Positions 1 through 9,410 of a stretch of 64,000 nt of DNA are shown here, one piece after another. The stretch is from assembly GCA_943912255.1 (NCBI GenBank), contig CALTTP010000002.1, forward strand, positions 1 through 64,000, written 5' to 3'. Under the pieces are notes generated by a model. It ran no database searches. It was not told the origin of the DNA and saw only the letters and a list, made by a program, of their open reading frames with translations. Each line of letters begins with the position of its first letter. Position 1 is the first letter of the stretch. A program made the position numbers and the translations under genes. The stretch is from an uncultured Peptoniphilaceae bacterium (lineage in GTDB: Bacteria > Bacillota > Clostridia > Tissierellales > Peptoniphilaceae).

Positions 1-1
1 T

Positions 2-121
2 TCGTATGAGTTTTTTATTTTATTGAGCGTCGCACTTTATTTTACAATCTATCATTTATTAAAAGATAATTTGAAACAAAAGAAGGGTATTAAATTTTTT
101 GATTTCACTAGGGATATTTAA
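2..121 (+). CDS. C-terminal end of an unknown membrane protein (partial)
   Basis: The frame is open from the window edge to a TAA stop, giving 39 codons. The visible piece has one hydrophobic stretch (about residues 4-20, ending in LYFTIYHLL) followed by a basic tail rich in Lys and ending FDFTRDI. This looks like a last transmembrane segment with a short cytoplasmic tail. I do not recognise the family. It reads in the same direction as pyrH but is separated from it by about 135 bases containing an inverted repeat. It could also be a chance open frame, since only 39 codons are visible. Confidence 0.4.
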   Translation, partial: SYEFFILLSVALYFTIYHLLKDNLKQKKGIKFFDFTRDI

Positions 122-152
122 TTAAATAATCCTAGAACTAAAATTTTAGATT

Positions 153-202
153 CAATTCAAATTGCTAAATTCCATAGGTTATAACCTTAACCAGTTGAAT
201 TG
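153..202. repeat. Nested inverted repeat in the pyrH leader
   Basis: CAATTCAA (153-160) is the exact complement of TTGAATTG (195-202). Between them lies the perfect palindrome GGTTATAACC (177-186). In RNA this could fold as an 8-bp stem with an inner hairpin. No T-run follows the right arm, so it is not a typical intrinsic terminator. Its role (operator, attenuator or none) cannot be told from sequence. Confidence 0.4.
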
Positions 203-256
203 TGGGGATTTTGATGATATTATTATATAGAATATACAAAGTTTTGGGAGGTAAAA

Positions 257-970
257 TTGGGACTAGCTTTTAAGAGAGCAATTATAAAATTAAGTGGAGA
301 GGCTTTATCAGGAGGCAAGGGTCATGGTCTTGATGATAAAGTCATAGAGGATATTTGTAAGTCTATTAAAAAGGTTCACGAATTAGGTATGGAAATTGCT
401 ATTGTTGTTGGAGGAGGCAATTTCTGGAGAGGTCGTTCATCTGAAAACATTGATAGACCAACTTCTGACAATATAGGAATGTTAGGAACTGTAATAAATG
501 CTTTGCGATTACAGGCTAGCTTAGAAAACTTAGGTGTGGATACGAGAGTACAAACTGCTATAACTATGCAAGCTGTTGCAGAACCCTATATTAGAAGAAA
601 AGCTATTAGGCATATTGAAAAGGGAAGAGTTGTTATCTTTGGTGCAGGCTCTGGGCTTCCTTTTTTCTCAACGGACACAACTGCTGCCCTAAGAGCTGCA
701 GAGATAAAAGCAGATGTTATTTTATTGGGAAAAACAGGAACTGATGGAATTTACAATAAGGATCCAAATAAATTTGACGATGCAGTTAAATACGATAGAT
801 TAGATTATATTGAAATTATAAACCAAGGTTTGGGTATAATGGATTCTACAGCCACATCCCTTTGTATGGATAATGATATTCCGGTATTAGTATTTGGAAT
901 TGATAACCCGGAAAACCTTATAAAGGTTGCAAATGGCGAGAATATAGGAACTATAGTAAAAGGAGATTAA
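257..970 (+). CDS. pyrH: UMP kinase
   Basis: Phosphorylates UMP to UDP with ATP, the entry step to pyrimidine triphosphates, in the cytoplasm. The 237-residue protein has the amino-acid-kinase fold signatures: KLSGEAL near residue 13, VVGGGNFWRG near 51-60 for phosphate and nucleotide binding, and GTDGIYNKDP near 160-170. Length matches bacterial UMP kinases. The start is TTG, supported by GGGAGG at 246-251, about five bases upstream; no ATG lies in frame nearby. It is followed after one base by frr, the usual pairing in Firmicutes, and heads a run of genes through polC. The tsf/rpsB genes that often precede pyrH are not upstream here. Confidence 0.95.
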   Translation: MGLAFKRAIIKLSGEALSGGKGHGLDDKVIEDICKSIKKVHELGMEIAIVVGGGNFWRGRSSENIDRPTSDNIGMLGTVINALRLQASLENLGVDTRVQTAITMQAVAEPYIRRKAIRHIEKGRVVIFGAGSGLPFFSTDTTAALRAAEIKADVILLGKTGTDGIYNKDPNKFDDAVKYDRLDYIEIINQGLGIMDSTATSLCMDNDIPVLVFGIDNPENLIKVANGENIGTIVKGD

Positions 971-971
971 T

Positions 972-1529
972 ATGTATTCAAGTGTAATTAAAGATTTAGA
1001 AGATAAAATGGGAAAGAGCATTTCCTCATATGTTGATGATTTGAAGAATATACGTGCAGGTAGAGCGAATCCATCTCTATTGGAAAATATATCTGTAGAG
1101 TATTATGGAACGATGACACCAATTAACCAAGTAGCTACAATCAATGCTGCTGAAGCAAGACTTTTGACTATTCAACCTTGGGATCAATCTGTGTTACCAG
1201 AAATTGAAAAAGCTATTCTAAAGTCAAATCTTGGAATAACTCCTTCAAATGATGGTAAAATAATAAGACTTCCATTTCCTGCATTGACTGAGGAAAGAAG
1301 AAAGGAATTAGCAAAAGTTGTTAGAGAATACTCTGAAAATGCTAAAATTGCTTTGAGAAATCAAAGAAGAGAAGCTATGGATACGGTTAAAAAAATGGAA
1401 AAGAATTCAGATATATCTGAAGATGAATTAAGAGCGGCAGAAGAAGACATTCAAAAGACTATTGATAAATTTACAGCAGAAGTAGATAAGATAACAAAGA
1501 ATAAAGAAGAAGAATTAATGGAAATTTAG
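972..1529 (+). CDS. frr: Ribosome recycling factor
   Basis: Splits post-termination ribosomes together with EF-G. The 185-residue length is standard. Family hallmarks are visible: KNIRAGRANPSLLE near residues 25-38, the YYGTMTPINQVA stretch, LTIQPWDQS and the helix LTEERRKELAKVVREY near 105-120. The ATG sits one base after the pyrH stop with AGGAG inside the end of pyrH, so translation is probably coupled. uppS follows 13 bases later. Confidence 0.97.
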   Translation: MYSSVIKDLEDKMGKSISSYVDDLKNIRAGRANPSLLENISVEYYGTMTPINQVATINAAEARLLTIQPWDQSVLPEIEKAILKSNLGITPSNDGKIIRLPFPALTEERRKELAKVVREYSENAKIALRNQRREAMDTVKKMEKNSDISEDELRAAEEDIQKTIDKFTAEVDKITKNKEEELMEI

Positions 1530-1542
1530 GAGTTTGTAATTA

Positions 1543-2262
1543 ATGGAAGAAAGCTTACTTAATAAATTAGATTCGAAAAGAATACCAACTCATGTAGGAA
1601 TTATATTAGACGGAAACGGAAGATGGGCAAAAAAAAGATTTTTACCTAGGGTTGCTGGACATAGAGAAGGAATGAAAAGAGTAGTGGATATTGTGGAAGC
1701 TTCTAGTAATTTAGGTATTAAATACCTTTCTCTATATGCATTTTCCACGGAAAATTGGAAACGTCCTAAAGAAGAAGTAAGCGCATTAATGGATCTTCTA
1801 ATTATTTATGTAGAGTCACAACTACAAAGGCTTAATAATAATAATGTCATAGTAAAAACCATGGGAGATATTTCTGCATTACCAATAAAATCTAGACAGG
1901 CAATTGAAAGAGCTTGTGAAAAGACTAAAAATAATACAGGAATGATTTTAAATTTAGGTTTAAATTATGGAAGTAGAAGTGAAATTGTTTGGGCTGTTGA
2001 AAAATTACTCAACAGCCCCAAACTTGTAGATAGATTGACGGAAGACTCTTTTAAAGAACTTTTATATACAAAATCTCAGCCAGACTTGGACTTGCTTATT
2101 CGTCCCGGTGGAGAAAAGAGACTTAGCAACTTTATGTTGTACCAAGTAGCCTATGCTGAACTTTACTTTTCAGATTGTCTTTGGCCAGATTTTACAAATG
2201 AGGAATTATATAAAGCTGTTTATGATTTTCAAAGTCGAAATCGACGATTTGGAGGAATTTAA
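1543..2262 (+). CDS. uppS: Isoprenyl transferase (undecaprenyl diphosphate synthase)
   Basis: Makes the C55 lipid carrier for peptidoglycan and other wall polymers by cis-condensing isopentenyl diphosphate onto farnesyl diphosphate. The 239-residue protein carries the catalytic DGNGRWAKKR loop near residues 23-32, the SLYAFSTENWKRP segment near 64-76, and RPGGEKRLSNFMLYQ near 187-201 (RxG...R.S.F substrate-binding region). A TAGGAG Shine-Dalgarno precedes the ATG. Its stop overlaps the cdsA start by one base, as in many Firmicutes. Confidence 0.96.
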   Translation: MEESLLNKLDSKRIPTHVGIILDGNGRWAKKRFLPRVAGHREGMKRVVDIVEASSNLGIKYLSLYAFSTENWKRPKEEVSALMDLLIIYVESQLQRLNNNNVIVKTMGDISALPIKSRQAIERACEKTKNNTGMILNLGLNYGSRSEIVWAVEKLLNSPKLVDRLTEDSFKELLYTKSQPDLDLLIRPGGEKRLSNFMLYQVAYAELYFSDCLWPDFTNEELYKAVYDFQSRNRRFGGI

Positions 2263-3035
2263 TGAGTAACTTAGCCTTACGAATCATAACTGGAATTTTT
2301 TTAGTTATTATATTAGTAGGTTCCACTTTACAAGGGGGAATCCTTTTATTTTCTTTAATTTTATTCCTTTCAGTTGTTGGTGTATATGAATTTTATAAAA
2401 TTATGGCAAAATTAGATTACAAACCAAATTTGCCTTTAGGAATTATATTTGCTATTATTTTAGTCCTTGTCAATTATTTAGGATACAATAGGTATGAGGG
2501 TAATGTCATAATATTATTTTCAACAATTCTCATGTTTATTATGACATTTAAAGAAAAACTAGATATAAACACGGTTTTTCTTCAAGTTTTTACTCTAGTA
2601 TATATTCCGTTATCCTTTAGCAGGATATTGTTATTGTCGGAGAGTAAATTAGTTTGGCTAGTTTATATTTGTGCTTGGGGAACGGACACTTTTGCATATA
2701 TTGCAGGTAGCCTTTTTGGGAAACATAAGTTAGCAGAGAAGGTTAGTCCTAAAAAGACTATTGAAGGGTCAATAGGTGGAATATTAGGAGCGGTTATATT
2801 AACCCTTATATTTGCCTATTTTATGAAATTGGATAATTACATCATACTTGTACTTGGGGCAATTATTGGTTCTATTATGGCCCAATTGGGAGATTTATGT
2901 GCTTCAAAATTTAAAAGGCTCTCTGGATCCAAGGATTTTGGATATGTATTTCTCGGTCATGGTGGTGTTTTAGATAGATTTGATTCGGTACTTTTTACCG
3001 CACCCTATATTTACTTAATATTTTTAATGTCATAA
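2262..3035 (+). CDS. cdsA: Phosphatidate cytidylyltransferase
   Basis: Integral membrane enzyme making CDP-diacylglycerol from phosphatidate and CTP, the branch point of phospholipid synthesis and the substrate for PgsA, encoded near 60.8 kb. The 257-residue protein has about seven or eight hydrophobic segments. The C-terminal CDP-DAG synthase signature is clear: KRLSGSKDFG followed by GHGGVLDRFDS near residues 219-243. The start overlaps the uppS stop (TAATG) with GGAGG a few bases upstream. In many relatives dxr comes next, but here rseP follows directly after 15 bases. Confidence 0.95.
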   Translation: MSNLALRIITGIFLVIILVGSTLQGGILLFSLILFLSVVGVYEFYKIMAKLDYKPNLPLGIIFAIILVLVNYLGYNRYEGNVIILFSTILMFIMTFKEKLDINTVFLQVFTLVYIPLSFSRILLLSESKLVWLVYICAWGTDTFAYIAGSLFGKHKLAEKVSPKKTIEGSIGGILGAVILTLIFAYFMKLDNYIILVLGAIIGSIMAQLGDLCASKFKRLSGSKDFGYVFLGHGGVLDRFDSVLFTAPYIYLIFLMS

Positions 3036-3050
3036 ATTTGAGGAGGTACT

Positions 3051-4055
3051 ATGATAACAATATTTTCATCTTTAATAGTATTTCTTATTGTCATATTCAT
3101 ACATGAATTGGGTCATTTCTTTATGGCGGTAAAGTCAGGAATTAAAGTTAATGAATTTTCTGTAGGAATGGGACCTAAGATTTTACAAAAGAAAAAGAAT
3201 AATATAAATTATAGCTTAAGAGCAATTCCCGTTGGAGGTTATGTTTCAATAGAAGGGGAAGATGGAGAATCTTCTGACCCCAGATCTTTTGCAAATGCAC
3301 CTGCTATAAAAAGGTTAGGAGTAATAGTGGCTGGTGTAATAATGAACTTTATACTAGGTATATTAATTCTCATAGGTTTAAATACATTTTCATCTTATAG
3401 AATTGTAGATGTGGCATCGGGAAGCCCAGCTGATAAAGCAGGAATTAAACCTAATGACAAAATTATTAGTATTATGGACAAAGAAGTAGAAAGTTCTTTG
3501 GATATTACGAATATAATCGAAAATTCTCAAGGCTCTAATATAGATTTAGAAATTGAGAATGCACAAGGAAAGAAAGCTGTAACTTTGACTCCTGAAAAGG
3601 ATGATAGTGGAGTTTATCGTATAGGAATTACCCATGGTAAAGTCTACAATACATCTGATGTATCTTTGAAAAAGGGTTTAGTAAATGGATTTAAAGATTT
3701 TCAGTTTTATTTTACAGCTATTTTAAAAGGATTTGGTCAGTTGATTACTGGTAAACTTTCCATGAATCAAATAAGTGGTCCAGTAGGAGTAGTTAAGGAG
3801 ATTGGTAATTCCTTTAAAGCTGGATTTGTAACCTTTCTTTCTTTTATAGCTCTATTGTCTATTAATTTAGGTATTTTCAACATAATGCCTTTTCCAGCCC
3901 TGGATGGTGGAAGAGCGGTATTGATAATTTTTGAGATGATAACGGGGAAGAAATTGCCTAGTGATAAGGAAGGAATATTAAATTTAATCGGATTTATTAT
4001 CCTTTTAGGCTTAATAATTATGGTTACATTTAAAGATATTCTTCAATTATTTTAA
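3051..4055 (+). CDS. rseP: RIP (site-2) zinc metalloprotease
   Basis: Membrane-embedded S2P-type protease that cleaves substrates within the bilayer, typically anti-sigma factors or remnant signal peptides; the substrate is unknown here. The 334-residue protein starts with a hydrophobic helix holding HELGH near residues 18-22 (HExxH zinc site). A PDZ domain spans roughly 115-195 (GSPADKAGIKPNDKI). The C-terminal helix carries NIMPFPALDGGRA, the third zinc ligand region. A GAGGAGG Shine-Dalgarno precedes the ATG. It sits between cdsA and ispG, the usual neighbourhood apart from the missing dxr. Confidence 0.95.
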   Translation: MITIFSSLIVFLIVIFIHELGHFFMAVKSGIKVNEFSVGMGPKILQKKKNNINYSLRAIPVGGYVSIEGEDGESSDPRSFANAPAIKRLGVIVAGVIMNFILGILILIGLNTFSSYRIVDVASGSPADKAGIKPNDKIISIMDKEVESSLDITNIIENSQGSNIDLEIENAQGKKAVTLTPEKDDSGVYRIGITHGKVYNTSDVSLKKGLVNGFKDFQFYFTAILKGFGQLITGKLSMNQISGPVGVVKEIGNSFKAGFVTFLSFIALLSINLGIFNIMPFPALDGGRAVLIIFEMITGKKLPSDKEGILNLIGFIILLGLIIMVTFKDILQLF

Positions 4056-4065
4056 GGAGTTTTTA

Positions 4066-5112
4066 ATGAGAAATAATACTAAACAAATTTATGTAGGTGA
4101 TGTACCAGTAGGTGGAACATCACCTATTACTGTTCAATCCATGACAAATACAATTACAAGTGATATAGAGAGTACTGTAGCGCAAATATTAAAATTGGAA
4201 ACTTATGGTTGTGATATTTCAAGATCTGCAATAAATAATAGGGAGGATGCCTTAGCAATACCAGAGATAAAAAAACAAACTCATATTCCATTTATTGCAG
4301 ACATTCAGTTTGACTATCGTTTAGCTCTAGAAGCAGTTAAAAATGGTGCTGACTGTCTTAGGATAAACCCTGGAAACATTGGTAATAAGGAAAGGGTAAG
4401 AGAAGTTGTAAATTGTTGCAAGGAATATAATATTCCCATAAGAATAGGTGTTAACTCCGGTAGTATCCATCAAAAATTTATTGATAAATACAAAGGAGTT
4501 AATTCTGATTCTTTAGTTTACAGTTGCCTAGACCAGGTGGAATATCTTGAATCTTTAGGTTTTACAAATATGAAATTGGCGTTAAAGTCCAGCGATGTAA
4601 ATATGACTATTGAATCTTATAAAAAAATCTCAAAGCTGACGGATTATCCTCTTCATGTGGGAATTACTGAGGCTGGTCCAAAATCCACAGGTATTATAAA
4701 GTCTTCTGTTGGAATAGGATCCCTATTAAGTCAGGGTATTGGAGATACTATAAGAGTTTCCCTAACTGCTCCTCCTGAGGAAGAAGTAATAGTGGGAAGA
4801 GAGATATTAAAATCCCTTAAACTGAGAACTGAAGGAATAAATATAATATCTTGTCCCACTTGTTCAAGAACAAAGATAGATCTAATTAGAATTGTGGAAT
4901 TAGCTGAAGAAAAACTAAAATCTGTAAATAAGAATTTAACTGTTGCTGTTATGGGTTGTGTTGTAAACGGACCTGGAGAAGCAAAGGAAGCGGATATTGG
5001 AATAACTGGGGGAAATGGCGAAGGATTAATTTTTAAAAAAGGAAAAATAATAAAAAAAGTTCCTGAAGAAGAACTTTTGGTTGAATTATTAAAAGAAATA
5101 GAAAAGATGTAG
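4066..5112 (+). CDS. ispG: 4-hydroxy-3-methylbut-2-enyl diphosphate synthase
   Basis: Penultimate enzyme of the MEP isoprenoid pathway, a 4Fe-4S protein that reductively opens MEcPP to HMBPP. The 348-residue length matches the short bacterial form. The cluster cysteines lie in SCPTCSRT near residue 263-270 and GCVVNGPGE near 297-305. N-terminal TIM-barrel motifs ADIQFDYRLALEA and RINPGNIG are intact. Its product ultimately feeds UppS, encoded upstream. Presence of ispG implies a working MEP pathway, which makes the absence of dxr from this cluster notable. GGAG precedes the ATG. Confidence 0.96.
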   Translation: MRNNTKQIYVGDVPVGGTSPITVQSMTNTITSDIESTVAQILKLETYGCDISRSAINNREDALAIPEIKKQTHIPFIADIQFDYRLALEAVKNGADCLRINPGNIGNKERVREVVNCCKEYNIPIRIGVNSGSIHQKFIDKYKGVNSDSLVYSCLDQVEYLESLGFTNMKLALKSSDVNMTIESYKKISKLTDYPLHVGITEAGPKSTGIIKSSVGIGSLLSQGIGDTIRVSLTAPPEEEVIVGREILKSLKLRTEGINIISCPTCSRTKIDLIRIVELAEEKLKSVNKNLTVAVMGCVVNGPGEAKEADIGITGGNGEGLIFKKGKIIKKVPEEELLVELLKEIEKM

Positions 5113-5119
5113 GTGTTCT

Positions 5120-8100
5120 ATGAATTTAATAGATCTAAGGAATAAGTATGGTTATAACTTTAGTCTTAATGAGGATATAGAAATAGACCAAGTAAAATAT
5201 TCTAAGTATTTTGATAGAGTAGATATTATAATATCTGGAAAGGTTGACAAAATATCTGAAAAAAATATTTCTAACTTTTTTAGTGAAATTCTACAAGATA
5301 TTTCAAGCATAAATATAGAATTTACTAATGGAGAAATAGAAAAAACAACTTTTGAAGATATTTCCAAAATCTGTTTAAACTTCTTTTCAAAGGAAGGATT
5401 TGAAAAGGAAAGTATTAAAATTTTTTGTATAAATGAAATATTGACCATCAGTCTTCCGAAAATTGAAAATCCTCCTGAAATTAAAGAACTTCGATCTAAA
5501 TTATTTGATTTCTTACAGGAGAAAAATATATTTCTACAATCTATAAATATGTCCTATGAAAACAATGAAATTTCTAAGGATGATTTTATCGAAGTTTTAA
5601 AAAATCAAGAAAAGGAAATAGCAAAAGTTGCAGTTGACAAAATAGAAAAAAAGGAACAAGAGTTGAATAAGCCAAAGGATGAATCAAAAAAGGAAACTTT
5701 TGGTAGAAAGATAAAAAATACTATTACCAATATTAGCGAATTAGGGGATAGTTGGGACTTTGTATGTGTTGCTGGGGAAGTTTTAGACTGTAGTGAAATT
5801 AGGACAAAAAACGATAAATATATTATTTTAACCTACGATATATATGACAATACCTCTTCTGTAACATGTAAAACATTCTTTCAAAGTGATAAGTTTGATG
5901 ACTATTCTGAAATAGTAAAACCTGGTAAATGTATCAAAGTTGAAGGAAAATACAGTTATGATAATTTTTCAAGATCCAATATTATCAATGTAAACTCTAT
6001 TGAACCTTTTAAAATGCAAAAAAGAGAAGATAAAGCCAAAGAAAAAAGAGTCGAACTACATCTCTTCAGTCAGTATAGTGCCATTGACGGCTTTATTAAA
6101 ATAGAAGATCTTATAGGTCAATTAGAAGATTGGGACTATTCTGCTGTAGGTATTACTGATAAGGGAGTTGCTCAAGGATTTCCTGGAATTAGCGAGGTCA
6201 TAGAAGGAAAGAAAATAAGAGCTCTTTACGGTATTGAGGGTAAGATACTCAAGGATAAACTTAGGGTTATTACAGATTTTTACAATACTTTTAATAAAGA
6301 TACCTTTGTCGTTTTTGACATTGAGACCACAGGCTTTTCCAAGTTGAGAGACAATATAATTGAAATAGGTGCTGTTAAGGTTGTAAAGGGAAAAATAGTA
6401 GAAGAATACAATCAGTTGATCAATCCCTTGGTTCAATTGCCTCAAAAGATTATTGAACTTACCAATATTACTGATTCTATGTTAATTGATAAACCGACTA
6501 TAGATAAAGTTTTACCGGAATTTATGGAATTTGTTGGCGATTCCACTTTAGTAGCTCACAATGCGGAATTCGATATTGGATTTATTCGAGAGAATTGTAA
6601 AAGAGAAAATTTAGAATTCTTAAATGCCTATATGGATACTTTAGCTCTTTGTAGGGCGGTTTTTCCCGATTTAAAGAATCATAAACTAGATACAATTTCA
6701 AAACATTTAAATGTATCCTTAGAAAGTCACCATAGAGCATGTGATGACGCTATGGCTACGGCTCATATATTTTTAAAGACCTTGAAAGAAGATTGTTTAA
6801 ATGATTTAGGAGACTTGTTGGATTTGAATCATTTAAAAACAACTTGGCCAATGTATAAAAATGAAAACTATAATTCTGTTATATATGCTAAAAACCTAGC
6901 AGGATTAAAAAATTTGTATAAACTCATTTCCATTTCATCTATGAAGTACTATAATAACTCTCCAGGTATACCAGAAAGTCTTTTGAATGAATATAGAGAA
7001 GGATTAATAATTGGATCTGGAAATTATCAAGGAGAATTATTTCAAAGTATTATAAGCGGATATCCTAAAGAGCATATAAATAGGGTTATACAAAAATTTG
7101 ACTTTATTGAAATTCAACCACCCCTTAACTATAAACCTCTAGTGGACTCTGGAAAAATCCAGTCAATGGCACAAGTTGAAGCAATTATTATGTATATTTT
7201 GAATCTGGCTAAAGAAAATGACAAATTGGTAGTTGCCACATCGGATTGTCATTATTTTGAACCTAAGGATTATATTCTTAGAAATATAGTTCAATCTTCA
7301 CAGCCCTTTGTTAGAAGGGAAAATATAGAGAAGTACCCAACTTTATATTTTAGAACTACGGATGAGATGTTAAAAGAATTTTCCTTTTTACCGGAAGATA
7401 TTAGAAATGATGTGGTTATATACAATACTCATAAAATTAGAGATTCAATTGAGGAGTTTAAGCCAATTCCTGATGGAACTTTTCCGCCTGTAATTGAAGG
7501 TTCAGATAAAACATTAAAGGATATTACCTATAATAAGGCTATATCCCTTTATGGTGATCCTATTCCAGAATATGTTAAAAATAGGCTAGATAAAGAACTA
7601 AATTCCATTATCTCAAATGGTTATGCAGTTTTATATATCATAGCTCAAAAATTAGTTAAGAAATCCAATGATGATGGATATTTAGTAGGTTCTAGGGGAT
7701 CTGTAGGGTCATCTTTTGCTGCAACAATGGCTGGGATTACAGAGGTAAATCCTCTTTTGCCTCATTACAGATGTGAAGAGTGTAAATACTCAAGATTTAT
7801 AAATGATATGAATGTAGGTTCTGGTTTGGATTTGCCAAAGGAAAAATGTCCTGTATGTGGTGCCGAATTAGTTAGAGACGGCCACAATATTCCCTTTGAG
7901 GTGTTCTTGGGATTTGAAGGAGATAAGGAACCGGATATTGATTTGAATTTTGCTGGAGAATATCAGCCAACTTGTCATAAATACACTGAGGAGCTATTTG
8001 GTGAAGATAAAGTATTTAGGGCAGGTACCATTGGTACAATTGCAGAAAATACCGCCTATGGTTATGTTAAAAAATATATGGAAACCACCGATGCCAATTT

Positions 8101-9355
8101 TTCTGAAGCTGAAGTAAGGCGACTACAGAAAAAATTAGTAGGTGTTAAGAGGACTTCAGGACAACATCCAGGTGGAGTTATGATTGTACCTAAGGACAAA
8201 GATATATATGACTTTTGTCCTGTTCAACATCCTGCAGATGATATGACTAGTGATATAATTACAACTCACTTTAATTATAAGGCAATTTCAGGAAGAATAT
8301 TGAAATTGGATTTACTCGGTCATGATGTTCCTTCTATAATCCGTCACCTTCAAGATATCACTGGTGTGGATCCTTTAAATGTTCCTTTTGATGATGAGGA
8401 GACTATGAGCCTTTTCAATTCTACAGAAGCATTGAAATTTAAAGTTCCCTATGATTACTCTAAGGTGGGAACCCTAGGAATACCTGAATTTGGTACTAAT
8501 TTTGTAAGGCAGATGTTAGTTGAAACAAATCCTACTAATATATCTGAACTATTTAGAATTTCTGGTCTATCCCACGGTACTGATGTATGGACTAACAATG
8601 CTCAAGAGCTTGTTAGAAATGGTATTACCACTTTAAAGGATGTAATTTCTACTAGGGATGATATTATGACCTATCTTATTCAAAAGGGGCTGGAGAAAAA
8701 AAGGTCCTTTACTATAATGGAAAGGGTAAGAAAAGGTAGGGACTTAGACGATGAAACGGAAGATTATATGAGATCTTTCCAAGTTCCAGAATGGTATATC
8801 GACTCTTGCCGAAAGATAAAATATATGTTTCCTAAGGCCCATGCTGTAGCTTATGTACTGATGAGTTATAGAATTGCATATTTTAAAGTACATTATCCTG
8901 AAGCTTTTTATTGCACGTATTTTACTACAAAAAATGACTGTTTTCCTGGTCAAGTAGTATTTGGTGGATTAGAATCCATAAGAAGTGAAATGGAGATGAT
9001 TAGGCAAAAGGGCTATGGTGCATCAGCAAAAGAAAAAAATATTTTAACTGTTTTAGAACTTGCAGAGGAAATGTACTGTAGGGGAATTGAAATGGAAAGT
9101 GTTCAATTCCACAAGTCTTTGGATATAAACTTCATCTATGACAAAAAGGGTTCAATCATCCCGCCTTATAGAGCTTTAGATGGGGTTTCTGATGCCCATT
9201 CCATTTCTATTTACAATGAAGTGTTAAAAGGTGACTTTATATCTATAGAAGATTTGACATCTAGAACTGGTATAAATAAAGTTGCTGTACAGGCATTAAA
9301 GGAACATGGAACTCTTTCAGGTATGTCGGAATCAAATCAAATTAGTTTATTTTAG
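5120..9355 (+). CDS. polC: DNA polymerase III subunit alpha, PolC type
   Basis: Main replicative DNA polymerase of low-GC Gram-positives, with built-in proofreading. The 1411-residue length fits the family. In order: N-terminal domain, OB fold (about 215-300), PHP domain (from about 311), a DEDD 3'-5' exonuclease inserted into it (DIETTG at 400-405, HNAEFD, HHRACDD), a Cys4 zinc motif (CEEC...CPVC), and the palm with catalytic DID at 939-941 within DIDLNFAGEYQ. The C-terminus NQISLF resembles the clamp-binding motif. The PHP part is unusual: the expected HLH reads HLF at 314-316 and the expected TDH reads TDK at 346-348. The stop G is already part of a terminator hairpin. Confidence 0.97.
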   Translation: MNLIDLRNKYGYNFSLNEDIEIDQVKYSKYFDRVDIIISGKVDKISEKNISNFFSEILQDISSINIEFTNGEIEKTTFEDISKICLNFFSKEGFEKESIKIFCINEILTISLPKIENPPEIKELRSKLFDFLQEKNIFLQSINMSYENNEISKDDFIEVLKNQEKEIAKVAVDKIEKKEQELNKPKDESKKETFGRKIKNTITNISELGDSWDFVCVAGEVLDCSEIRTKNDKYIILTYDIYDNTSSVTCKTFFQSDKFDDYSEIVKPGKCIKVEGKYSYDNFSRSNIINVNSIEPFKMQKREDKAKEKRVELHLFSQYSAIDGFIKIEDLIGQLEDWDYSAVGITDKGVAQGFPGISEVIEGKKIRALYGIEGKILKDKLRVITDFYNTFNKDTFVVFDIETTGFSKLRDNIIEIGAVKVVKGKIVEEYNQLINPLVQLPQKIIELTNITDSMLIDKPTIDKVLPEFMEFVGDSTLVAHNAEFDIGFIRENCKRENLEFLNAYMDTLALCRAVFPDLKNHKLDTISKHLNVSLESHHRACDDAMATAHIFLKTLKEDCLNDLGDLLDLNHLKTTWPMYKNENYNSVIYAKNLAGLKNLYKLISISSMKYYNNSPGIPESLLNEYREGLIIGSGNYQGELFQSIISGYPKEHINRVIQKFDFIEIQPPLNYKPLVDSGKIQSMAQVEAIIMYILNLAKENDKLVVATSDCHYFEPKDYILRNIVQSSQPFVRRENIEKYPTLYFRTTDEMLKEFSFLPEDIRNDVVIYNTHKIRDSIEEFKPIPDGTFPPVIEGSDKTLKDITYNKAISLYGDPIPEYVKNRLDKELNSIISNGYAVLYIIAQKLVKKSNDDGYLVGSRGSVGSSFAATMAGITEVNPLLPHYRCEECKYSRFINDMNVGSGLDLPKEKCPVCGAELVRDGHNIPFEVFLGFEGDKEPDIDLNFAGEYQPTCHKYTEELFGEDKVFRAGTIGTIAENTAYGYVKKYMETTDANFSEAEVRRLQKKLVGVKRTSGQHPGGVMIVPKDKDIYDFCPVQHPADDMTSDIITTHFNYKAISGRILKLDLLGHDVPSIIRHLQDITGVDPLNVPFDDEETMSLFNSTEALKFKVPYDYSKVGTLGIPEFGTNFVRQMLVETNPTNISELFRISGLSHGTDVWTNNAQELVRNGITTLKDVISTRDDIMTYLIQKGLEKKRSFTIMERVRKGRDLDDETEDYMRSFQVPEWYIDSCRKIKYMFPKAHAVAYVLMSYRIAYFKVHYPEAFYCTYFTTKNDCFPGQVVFGGLESIRSEMEMIRQKGYGASAKEKNILTVLELAEEMYCRGIEMESVQFHKSLDINFIYDKKGSIIPPYRALDGVSDAHSISIYNEVLKGDFISIEDLTSRTGINKVAVQALKEHGTLSGMSESNQISLF

Positions 9356-9382
9356 GTGCTACATTTTGTAGTACCTTTTTTT
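9355..9382 (+). terminator. Intrinsic terminator after polC
   Basis: GGTGCTAC (9355-9362) pairs with GTAGTACC (9368-9375) through one G-U, with a five-base loop, followed by seven T residues (9376-9382). The left arm begins on the last base of the polC stop codon. It ends the pyrH-polC transcription unit. Confidence 0.85.
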
Positions 9383-9410
9383 ATTTCTATAGTAATATGT
9401 TATAATTTAC

